64,000 bases of DNA from Pseudactinotalea terrae (GTDB lineage Bacteria; Actinomycetota; Actinomycetes; Actinomycetales; Beutenbergiaceae), in contig NZ_WNXZ01000001.1 of NCBI RefSeq assembly GCF_009733845.1, positions 1 to 64,000 of the forward strand, read 5' to 3'. Of this stretch, positions 57,660-64,000 are shown piece by piece (within the stretch, counting starts at the first letter, position 1; the number at the start of each line of letters is the position of its first letter). Below the pieces are notes generated by a model. That model was not told the DNA's origin. It was given only the letters and a program-made list of their open reading frames with translations, and searched no databases. Both the position numbers and the translations under genes were made by a program.

Positions 57660-59109
57660 TGATCGGAACATGATGACGAGCTTCCCGAGCGACTTCCTGT
57701 GGGGTTCGGCCACGGCGGCCTACCAGATCGAGGGGGCCGCGACCGAGGGCGGCCGCACGCCGTCGATCTGGGACACCTACTCCCACACACCGGGGCGCAC
57801 GCTCAACGGCGACACCGGCGACGTCGCGGCCGACCACTACCACCGCTGGCCCACCGACCTCGAGATCATGAAGGAGCTCGGCCTGCAGGCCTACCGGTTC
57901 TCGATCTCCTGGTCGCGTGTGCAGCCTGGCGGTCGCGGGCCGCTCAACCCCGAGGGCGTCGCGTTCTACCGCGGCCTGGTCGAGGCGCTGGTGGCGGCCG
58001 GCATCCGCCCTGTGGTGACCCTCTACCACTGGGACCTGCCGCAGGAGCTGGAGGACGAGGGCGGGTGGGCCAACCGCGAGACCGCCTACGCCTTCGCCGA
58101 GTACGCACGCCTCATGGCTCGCGAGCTCGGTGACGCGATCACCGTGTGGACGACACTGAACGAGCCGTGGTGCTCGGCGTACCTGGGCTACGCCTCGGGC
58201 GTGCACGCACCGGGCCGCACCGAGCCGGCCGCCGCGCTCGCGGCCGTGCACCACCTCAACCTGGCGCACGGTCTCGCGGCGATCGCGATCCGCGAGGAGC
58301 TCGGTGAGGGCACGCAGCTCTCGATCACGCTCAACCTGCACGTGATCCGCCCCGACGACCCCAGCAGCGCCGCCGACCAGGACGCGGTGCGTCGCATCGA
58401 CGGGCTGGCCAACCGGGTGTTCCTCGGCCCGCTGCTCGGCCACGGCTACCCGCAGGACGTGATCGACGACGCCGCGCACGTGAGCGACTTCGCCTTCGTG
58501 CAGGACGGCGACACCGAGCTGATCGCGCAGCGGCTCGACGTGCTGGGCGTCAACTACTACTCGACCACCCGGGTGCGCGCCTTCGACGGTGAGGGCGAGC
58601 CCGATCAGGCCGACGGTCACGGGAACAGCGCCGCGACCCCGTGGGTCGGCACCGAGGGCCAGGTCGAGTTCGTGCAGCAGCCCGGCCCCTACACCGCGAT
58701 GGGCTGGAACATCGACCCCAGCGGCATGCACGACCTGCTGATGCGGCTGCACCGCGAGCACCCCGGTGTGCCCATGATGATCACCGAGAACGGCGCTGCG
58801 TTCCACGACGTCGTCAGCGAGGACGGTGCGGTCCACGACCGCGACCGCACGCAGTACCTGCACGACCACATCGACGCCGTCGGACGCGCCCGCGAGGACG
58901 GTGCGGACGTGCGCGGGTACTTCGTGTGGTCGCTCCTCGACAACTTCGAGTGGGGCTACGGGTACGACCGGCGGTTCGGTGTCGTGCGAGTCGACTACGA
59001 CACCCAGGAGCGCACGATCAAGGACTCCGGCCGCTGGTACGCCCGTCTGATCGCCTCCGGCCAGCTGCCGGACGTCGGCGCGGTCACCCCGGTGCCCGCG
59101 GTGCCGTGA
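57652..59109 (+). CDS. Beta-glucosidase, glycoside hydrolase family 1
   Basis: A 485-residue GH1 enzyme. [19 protein letters not shown] is the family start. The acid/base is E171 in [13 protein letters not shown] and the nucleophile E379 in [32 protein letters not shown] is the aglycone-side motif. ATG 57652 lies inside the GH31 end; ATGs at 57670 and 57673 are also possible and closer to the family start. It should cleave the glucan backbone once xylose is removed. No signal peptide is seen. Confidence 0.93.
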   Translation: MTDDRNMMTSFPSDFLWGSATAAYQIEGAATEGGRTPSIWDTYSHTPGRTLNGDTGDVAADHYHRWPTDLEIMKELGLQAYRFSISWSRVQPGGRGPLNPEGVAFYRGLVEALVAAGIRPVVTLYHWDLPQELEDEGGWANRETAYAFAEYARLMARELGDAITVWTTLNEPWCSAYLGYASGVHAPGRTEPAAALAAVHHLNLAHGLAAIAIREELGEGTQLSITLNLHVIRPDDPSSAADQDAVRRIDGLANRVFLGPLLGHGYPQDVIDDAAHVSDFAFVQDGDTELIAQRLDVLGVNYYSTTRVRAFDGEGEPDQADGHGNSAATPWVGTEGQVEFVQQPGPYTAMGWNIDPSGMHDLLMRLHREHPGVPMMITENGAAFHDVVSEDGAVHDRDRTQYLHDHIDAVGRAREDGADVRGYFVWSLLDNFEWGYGYDRRFGVVRVDYDTQERTIKDSGRWYARLIASGQLPDVGAVTPVPAVP

Positions 59110-59387
59110 GGCGCGGCCGCAAGCGCCCCTACAACGCCGAGCACGTGCCGCTCGACGTCGAGGCGTTCACGCGCGGTCGCGCCCGAACCGAGACCGATCG
59201 ACAGGGCCGGCGCTGGACCGTGCGAACGGTGAGCGGCAGCGACAAGAGCTATCGCTGCCCCGGGTGCGGAGGTGACATCGCACCCCGAGCCCAGCACCTG
59301 GTCGCCTGGAACGAGGATCATCTGTTCGGCTCCGAGGCCGGTCTCGCCGAGCGCCGCCACTGGCACACGCAGTGCTGGCGCCGCTGA
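59106..59387 (+). CDS. Small conserved protein with a CxxC zinc-ribbon-like motif
   Basis: A 93-residue protein, GTG 59106 overlapping GH1 by four bases. A basic N-terminus ([18 protein letters not shown]) is followed by [20 protein letters not shown] and [10 protein letters not shown]; two Cys plus His/Cys could bind one zinc. I recognise it as a conserved actinobacterial hypothetical, sometimes labelled ATP/GTP-binding without support. It is probably unrelated in function to the glycosidases despite the overlap. Confidence 0.75.
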   Translation: MRRGRKRPYNAEHVPLDVEAFTRGRARTETDRQGRRWTVRTVSGSDKSYRCPGCGGDIAPRAQHLVAWNEDHLFGSEAGLAERRHWHTQCWRR

Positions 59388-59421
59388 GAGCTGAGCTGAG
59401 CCGGCTCGCCGAGCTCACCGG

Positions 59422-60897
59422 TCAGGGAAGAGGCCAGGTGTGCACGGGCTCGTTGCTGTGCATTCCCTGGGTGTAGAGCCTCGTCATCTCGGTCAGGGCA
59501 TCGGCGCGCGAGGATCCGCGTGCCTCGAGGCGAGCGACGGCCTCGGTCTGCCACCAGGCGCCGTTGCGGCGGAGCTGGCAGCGGGCCTTGACGATCTCCA
59601 GGTACTTGGAGGCGGCGTCGTCGGCCACCCCGAGGCTCGCCAGCCCCTCCTGGGCCAGCGGCAGCAGCTCGCGCAGGATCAGCTCGTCCCAGCCGACCTC
59701 GCCGTAGCCGGGCCAGTAGAAGGAGGCCTCGACGCCGTGGCGTGCTCCGGCGTCGAAGTTGGCCTTCGCGGTCGCGAACGACATCCGGCTCCACACCGGG
59801 CGGTCGTCGCCGGCCATCGCGACGAGGCAGCCGTAATAGAAGGCGGCGTTCGCCACCGTGTCCACGACGGTCGGGCCCGCCGGCAGCACCCGGTTCTCGA
59901 CCCGGCAGTGCGGGACCCCGCCGACCGTGTCGTACACGGGCCGGTTCCAGCGCCAGACCGTGCCGTTGTGCAGCCGTAGCTCCTGCAGCTTCGGCGCCCC
60001 GCCGGCAGCGAGCACCTCCTCGGGCTCCTCGTCGGTGATCTGCGGCAGCAGCGCCGGGAAGTAGCGGACGTTCTCCTCGAACAGGTCGAAGATCGAGGTG
60101 ATCCAGCGGTCCCCGAACCACACGGTGGGCCGGACCCCCTGGTTGCGCAGCTCGGGTGAACGGGTGTCGGTGGCCTGCATGAACAGCTCGGTGCGGGTCT
60201 CCGCCCACAGCCGGCGCCCGAACAGGAACGGCGAGTTCGCGCCGAGCGCGAGCTGCGGACCTGCGAGCAGCTGGGCGGCGTTCCAGTGCGCGGCGAAGTC
60301 CTGGGGCGCGACCTGCAGGTGCAGCTGCACCGAGGTGCACGCGGACTCCGGCGCGATCGAGTCGACCGTCATCCGCAGCGACTCGAGCCCGCTGATGTCG
60401 AGGTCGATGTCCTCGCGCCTGGCGCCCAGCACAGCGTCCTCGAGCGCCTCGTACCGGGGGTTCTCGCTCATCCAGTCGCCGGTCAGGTGCTCGCGCGCCA
60501 GCGTCGGCAGGATCCCCACCATGACGATCTGCGACCCGGCGCCCGCGGCCAGCGACTCGGCGCGGTTGAGCGACTCCCGCAGCGACTGCTCCAGGCTCGC
60601 CAGCGAGTCACCCGCGAGGGTGGTCGGAGGAGCGTTGAGCTCGATGTTGTAGCGACCGAGCTCGGTCTGGAACGCTGGGTCCGCGATCCGCTCCAGCACG
60701 GCCGCGTTCGCCATCGCCGGCTGGTACGTCGAGGAGATCAGGTTCAGCTCGATCTCCATGCCGGTCACGCCGGCCGTGGTCTCGAAATGGTCCTCCGCCA
60801 GCATCCGCTCGAACACGTCGAGGCAGCGCCGCACCTTCTCGCGGTACCTCGTGCGCTCGGCGCGCGTGAAGGTCGTCCCAGCGATCTCATCGCCCAT
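59422..60897 (-). CDS. Glutamate-cysteine ligase family 2 (GCS2-like) protein
   Basis: A 491-residue enzyme of the carboxylate-amine ligase fold. TGMEIELNLISSTYQPAMAN (metal/glutamate site), RYNIELNAPPTTL and CTSVQLHLQVAPQDFAAHW (metal Glu/Gln/His) mark GCS2 proteins. It would join glutamate to an amine (cysteine if true GshA) using ATP. Actinobacteria mainly use mycothiol, and no gshB or mycothiol gene is near, so the real substrate is open. ATG 60897 is chosen; the frame is open to 60990 over the divergent hydrolase start. Confidence 0.82.
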   Translation of the reverse strand: MGDEIAGTTFTRAERTRYREKVRRCLDVFERMLAEDHFETTAGVTGMEIELNLISSTYQPAMANAAVLERIADPAFQTELGRYNIELNAPPTTLAGDSLASLEQSLRESLNRAESLAAGAGSQIVMVGILPTLAREHLTGDWMSENPRYEALEDAVLGARREDIDLDISGLESLRMTVDSIAPESACTSVQLHLQVAPQDFAAHWNAAQLLAGPQLALGANSPFLFGRRLWAETRTELFMQATDTRSPELRNQGVRPTVWFGDRWITSIFDLFEENVRYFPALLPQITDEEPEEVLAAGGAPKLQELRLHNGTVWRWNRPVYDTVGGVPHCRVENRVLPAGPTVVDTVANAAFYYGCLVAMAGDDRPVWSRMSFATAKANFDAGARHGVEASFYWPGYGEVGWDELILRELLPLAQEGLASLGVADDAASKYLEIVKARCQLRRNGAWWQTEAVARLEARGSSRADALTEMTRLYTQGMHSNEPVHTWPLP

Positions 60898-60982
60898 CGG
60901 CACAGCAAAGCATGTCGCCGCACTTGCCGGGCAGGGTTGCGTTGTGCCTAGTCTTGAGGGGTCGCACCCGACCGGAGGACCG

Positions 60983-61756
60983 ATGGGCATCGCCGTTCAC
61001 GCACCCGAACCGCTGACCTCCACCCCGCTCGTGCTGCTGCACGCCTTCCCGCTCGACTCACGGATGTGGTCCCCGGTCATCGACCTGCTCCCCGACGACG
61101 TCCCCATCGTTCTCGTCGATGCGCCCGGATTCGGGGAGGGCACCGCGCAGGAGCCCGGGCTCGAGCGCCTCGCGCTCGACGTCGTCGCCGCGATCCGCGA
61201 GCTCGGTGTGGACGAGGCCGTGGTGGCCGGGCTGTCAATGGGTGGCTACGTCGCGATGGCGATCGCCGAGGCGGCGCCCGGTCTGCTCGCAGGGATCGGG
61301 CTGCTCAGCACCAAGGCCGGGATCGATCCGGAGCCGGCACGCGAGAAGCGTCTCGAGATGGTCGACGCGGTCGAGCGCGGCGAGACCGGGGTTGCGCTCG
61401 CCATGCTGGAGGGCCTCCTCGGCGAGAGCACCCGCGCGAGCAGTCCCGCCGTCGTCGAGGCGGTCAGGGACCGGCTCCAGGAGGCGCCGCCGGAGGGACT
61501 GGTGTGGGCGCAGCGTTCGATGGCTGCCCGGCCCGACCGGCACGCGGCCCTGCAGGCGCTGCCCGAGGAGCTTCCCGCGCTCGTGCTGCGCGGCGCGGAG
61601 GACTCGCTGATGGGCGCCGCCGACGCCGAGTCGATGGCGGCGGCGCTCGGCGTCGAGGTGCTCGAGGTGCCGCAGTCAGGGCACCTCGCAGCGCTCGAGC
61701 AGCCGGGAGCGGTCGCGAACGCGCTCGACGATCTCTACCGCCGCGCGGTGGCCTGA
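60983..61756 (+). CDS. Alpha/beta-fold hydrolase
   Basis: A 257-residue hydrolase. The oxyanion region is LLHAFPLDSRMW, the nucleophile Ser is in VAGLSMGGYVAMAIA and the catalytic His in QSGHLAALEQPGAV; the acid is probably in LRGAEDSLMG. ATG 60983 follows GGAGG by five bases. It resembles small esterase/lactonase enzymes (for example 3-oxoadipate enol-lactonase-like), but the substrate is unknown. It is divergent from the GCS2-like gene across 85 bases. Confidence 0.85.
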   Translation: MGIAVHAPEPLTSTPLVLLHAFPLDSRMWSPVIDLLPDDVPIVLVDAPGFGEGTAQEPGLERLALDVVAAIRELGVDEAVVAGLSMGGYVAMAIAEAAPGLLAGIGLLSTKAGIDPEPAREKRLEMVDAVERGETGVALAMLEGLLGESTRASSPAVVEAVRDRLQEAPPEGLVWAQRSMAARPDRHAALQALPEELPALVLRGAEDSLMGAADAESMAAALGVEVLEVPQSGHLAALEQPGAVANALDDLYRRAVA

Positions 61757-61760
61757 CCGC

Positions 61761-62180
61761 TCAGCTGCGCCAGCCGGGCAGCAGCCGATCGAGCGCTGCC
61801 ACGAGCTCGATCGAGTCGCCGTCCTTGCCGCCGGCGCCGATCACCAGCGGTGGCGGGGTGGGCGTGAGCGTGACGCCGCGCAGCCGATCCAGCACGCCGA
61901 GCGGCGCGGTGAGCACGTAGAACGAGCCGTCGATGCCGATCCCGATCGTCCTGTCCAGCCGCAGGTACCAGCCCTCGACATCGCTGCGTGCGCTGCCGCG
62001 ACCGCCGTACCCCTTGACCATCAGCTGCTGCGTGGGCAGCGTCTCCCGCGCGACCTCGACGAACTCCTCGAGGATCTTGCGCGCCTTGGCGTGCTCGGTC
62101 TCCTTGCGCGCGTGCAGACGTCGCTCCTGCTCGCGCGCCGCCTCGGTGCGCTGGTTCGCCCAGTCGGTGCCGTCGGTCAC
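61761..62180 (-). CDS. Conserved actinobacterial hypothetical protein
   Basis: A 139-residue soluble protein, GTG start at 62180. The N-terminus is a charged helix (REQERRLHARKETEHAKARK) and the rest looks alpha/beta with WYLRLDRTIGIGIDGSFYVL. No catalytic motif is visible. It lies 10 bases downstream of the DivIVA-like gene on the same strand and is probably cotranscribed. I do not assign a function. Confidence 0.7.
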   Translation of the reverse strand: MTDGTDWANQRTEAAREQERRLHARKETEHAKARKILEEFVEVARETLPTQQLMVKGYGGRGSARSDVEGWYLRLDRTIGIGIDGSFYVLTAPLGVLDRLRGVTLTPTPPPLVIGAGGKDGDSIELVAALDRLLPGWRS

Positions 62181-62190
62181 GACGACCTGC

Positions 62191-63585
62191 TCACTCCTTG
62201 CGGACCGGCGGGAGAACCGCCGTGTCCGTCTCGGTGTCCGCCTCCGCAGCGCTCTCGACGGCGGGAGCCGCCGCTTCCGCGCCGGCGTCGCCGTCCTCGG
62301 TGTCCTCGGTGTCCTCGGGGGTGGGCGGCGACTCGGGCGACGCGGGTGAGGTCGCCGCCGAGGCCTCGGCGGGAGCCTCAGGCGTCGCCGCGGATCCCGG
62401 CGTGCTGAGCCCGAGCGCGGCGCTGGCCGCGCCCGACATCGATCCGAGCATCGTGCGCAGCTCGTCGAGGTAGGCGGTGATGCCCTCGCGCTGACGATGC
62501 AGGTCGTCGAGCTGATTCTGCGCGGTCGCGCGGTCGGACTCGATCTGCGCCGTGGTCTCGGCGCGCTCCTTCTCGGCGCGGGTACGACCTTCGTCGATGA
62601 GCGCGGTGGCCTTCGTGCGAGCTTCCTCGAGGAGGCCGTCGGCCTCCCGCTCGGCCTCGGCGCGCACCCGCTCGGCCGCCGACAGCGCGGTCGCGAGCCG
62701 GCCCTCGGCGTCCTGGGAGTGCTTGGCCGCCTCGCTGAGCACGGTCTCGATCTCGACCTTCGCCTGCTCGTGACGCTCGGCCGCCTCGCGCTCGGCGTCC
62801 TCCCGAGCCCTGGCGAGCTCGATCTCGGTGTCCTCCTTGAGGCGCGCGGCGGCGGCCTTGACCCGGTCGGCCTCGACGGTGGCGTTGCGCACCAGCTCGG
62901 TCGCGGTCGTGCGGGCCGAGCCGAGGATCTCCTCCGCCTGGGCCCGGGCCTCGCTGAGGAGCGTGCCGGCCTCGCGCTCGGCGCTCACGCGCCGCTCGGT
63001 GATCTCGCGCTCGGTCGTGGCACGAAGCCCGCCGAGGAGACGCTCGAGGCCCGCGATCTTCTCGGCCCGTGCAGCCGACTCGGCGCTGTGGATGCGCGCT
63101 GCTTCCCGCTCGGCCGAGCCGACGAACTCCACGGCGCGTGTGCGCGCGTCGCTCAGGTGCCCCTCGGCGTCGCGCTTGGCGGCGGCGGCGATGTCCTCGG
63201 CCTGCGCGCGTGCCCGCCGCAGGATCTCCGCGGCCTCCCGCTCGGCCGACTCGGTGAGCGCTGCCGCCTCCTCGCGGGCTGCCTTCGTGGCGTCGGAGGC
63301 CTGGCTGTTCGCGACCGCGACGACATCGGCCGACTGCTCCTCGGCCGAGCGCAGCAGCTGCTCGACCCGTACGCCCAGCCCGGAGTAGCTCGGGGACTCC
63401 ATCTCGGCGAGCTTGCCCTTGACCTCGGCGAGCTCGGCGGCGAGCCGCTTCTGCGCGGCCTCGGAGTCCTGGGCTGTGGCGCGCGCCTCATCCAGCTGGC
63501 GGCCCAGCTCATGCAGCTTGTGGTCGACCTGCGCACGGTCGTAACCGCGCATCACGACCGGAAACTGTGCGGTCTCGTCAGCCAC
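62191..63585 (-). CDS. Long coiled-coil protein with DivIVA-like N-terminus
   Basis: A 464-residue protein. The start FPVVMRGYDRAQVDHKLHEL resembles the DivIVA/GpsB membrane-targeting segment (GYDxxQVDxFL). Residues ~25-380 are almost pure Ala/Glu/Arg heptads (AEREAAEILRRARAQAEDIA, repeated in kind), forming a very long coiled coil as in Scy/FilP/Wag31-associated scaffolds. The tail (~390-464) is acidic, Pro/Ala/Thr-rich and disordered. A polar-growth or cell-shape scaffold is likely. Confidence 0.82.
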   Translation of the reverse strand: MADETAQFPVVMRGYDRAQVDHKLHELGRQLDEARATAQDSEAAQKRLAAELAEVKGKLAEMESPSYSGLGVRVEQLLRSAEEQSADVVAVANSQASDATKAAREEAAALTESAEREAAEILRRARAQAEDIAAAAKRDAEGHLSDARTRAVEFVGSAEREAARIHSAESAARAEKIAGLERLLGGLRATTEREITERRVSAEREAGTLLSEARAQAEEILGSARTTATELVRNATVEADRVKAAAARLKEDTEIELARAREDAEREAAERHEQAKVEIETVLSEAAKHSQDAEGRLATALSAAERVRAEAEREADGLLEEARTKATALIDEGRTRAEKERAETTAQIESDRATAQNQLDDLHRQREGITAYLDELRTMLGSMSGAASAALGLSTPGSAATPEAPAEASAATSPASPESPPTPEDTEDTEDGDAGAEAAAPAVESAAEADTETDTAVLPPVRKE

Positions 63586-63770
63586 GTCCTGCTCCTACAC
63601 CTGTCGGCAACTCCACGGGAAAGCGGACCCAGAGTAGCCGGGGTCACACGCTCGGGCGGTCCGGGTTCGTCCGAGGTGCTCATGATCACAGGACGGTCAC
63701 GTACCCTAGTCGGCGGCCAGCGATGCGCTGGAACGACCCCAGAGGGACGACGCAAGGGAACTGACAGCTC

Positions 63771-64000
63771 GTGGTGAGACGGATCTTCGCGATCGTGCTC
63801 ATCGTGCTCGGACTCGGCACGATCGGCGCTGCGGTCGCATCCGGCACGATCTGGCGACCCGACGACCGGGTGACGCTGACGCTCCCGGCTGCCCCCGACG
63901 TCCCCGTGGTGATCAGCGCCCCCGGCGTGCTGAACGCCGTCGACAACCAGGTGGACGTACGGCTGGTCGGCAGCACCGCTGAGACCCCGATCGTGCTCGC
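63771..64000 (+). CDS. Membrane-anchored protein, N-terminal part (runs off window)
   Basis: A frame opens at GTG 63771 (or GTG 63774) and is still open at the window edge after 76 codons. One N-terminal membrane helix (IFAIVLIVLGLGTIGAAVAS) is followed by an outside domain beginning GTIWRPDDRVTLTLPAAPDV. I do not recognise the family. It is divergent from the DivIVA-like gene; a TACCCT -10-like box lies at 63702-63707. Confidence 0.65.
   Translation, partial: MVRRIFAIVLIVLGLGTIGAAVASGTIWRPDDRVTLTLPAAPDVPVVISAPGVLNAVDNQVDVRLVGSTAETPIVL

Noticed and set aside
59388-59421. GAGCCGGCTC near the end of the 93-residue gene as a bidirectional terminator
   Set aside because: It is a 10-base palindrome without loop or T-run; too weak to call.
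60898-60990. An upstream extension of the GCS2-like gene
   Set aside because: It would overlap the ribosome site and start of the divergent hydrolase, and it lacks family similarity.

Overview
The window is a GC-rich chromosomal segment from an actinobacterium. Supporting evidence: GTG starts and 4-base start/stop overlaps throughout, the hom-thrC-thrB and rho-prfA-prmC-sua5-atp order, an actinobacterial NucS endonuclease, a DUF2550 gene behind atpC, and a C50-carotenoid operon. The mix of genes fits Micrococcales best, but I cannot name a genus from sequence alone.

Layout. 1-502: the right end of an ISL3-type insertion sequence that has cut off a small gene, then tRNA-Arg(CCG). 655-6735: a Gln/Pro-rich single-pass membrane protein, then lysA, hom, thrC and thrB (lysine and threonine branch). 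6742-15187: a MarR regulator divergent from a tightly overlapping operon idi-crtE-tspO-crtB-crtI-crtYe-crtYf-crtEb, a small membrane protein and a glycosyltransferase. Together these should make a glycosylated C50 carotenoid. 15188-22482: a pyrimidine-dimer glycosylase, rho, prfA, prmC, a VanZ-like protein, sua5 and a WecA/TagO-type transferase. 22518-30167: the complete F-type ATP synthase operon. 30172-32515: DUF2550, nucS, nagA.

32506-45675 is an accessory catabolic block. A LacI regulator, four matching GAAAGCGCTTTC-type operators, an aroE-like dehydrogenase, an enoyl-CoA hydratase, a YdiF-like CoA transferase, an SDR, an amidohydrolase, a Gfo/Idh/MocA dehydrogenase, a TIM-barrel isomerase/dehydratase and a branched-chain-type ABC importer look like one regulon. 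The substrate is unknown; a cyclic carboxylate of the quinate/shikimate type is my leading guess. 45680-59109 is a second block under another LacI with its own operator (TCGAA-N4-TTCGA). It holds a GH3 enzyme, an LplABC-type importer without an ATPase, GH42 beta-galactosidase, YicI-like GH31 alpha-xylosidase and GH1 beta-glucosidase. This is the enzyme set needed to take apart imported xyloglucan oligosaccharides. 59106-64000 holds a small zinc-ribbon-like protein, a glutamate-cysteine-ligase-type enzyme, an alpha/beta hydrolase, a conserved hypothetical protein, a long DivIVA-like coiled-coil protein and the start of a membrane protein.

The most unusual observation is in rho. The RNA-binding half is ordinary, but four residues that match E. 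coli Rho K184 (Walker A), E211 (catalytic Glu), K326 (R-loop) and R366 (arginine finger) by exact spacing are Ala, Gly, Ala and Ala. The gene is otherwise open and sits at the normal rho locus. Other points of note are atpB, which seems to start at CTG; a 15-bp perfect hairpin early in a livH-type gene; and the two LacI operator families. No stretch over 300 bases lacks a gene. The longest gaps (48401-48659, 40644-40882, 15677-15870) hold operators and promoters, or, before rho, nothing I recognise.
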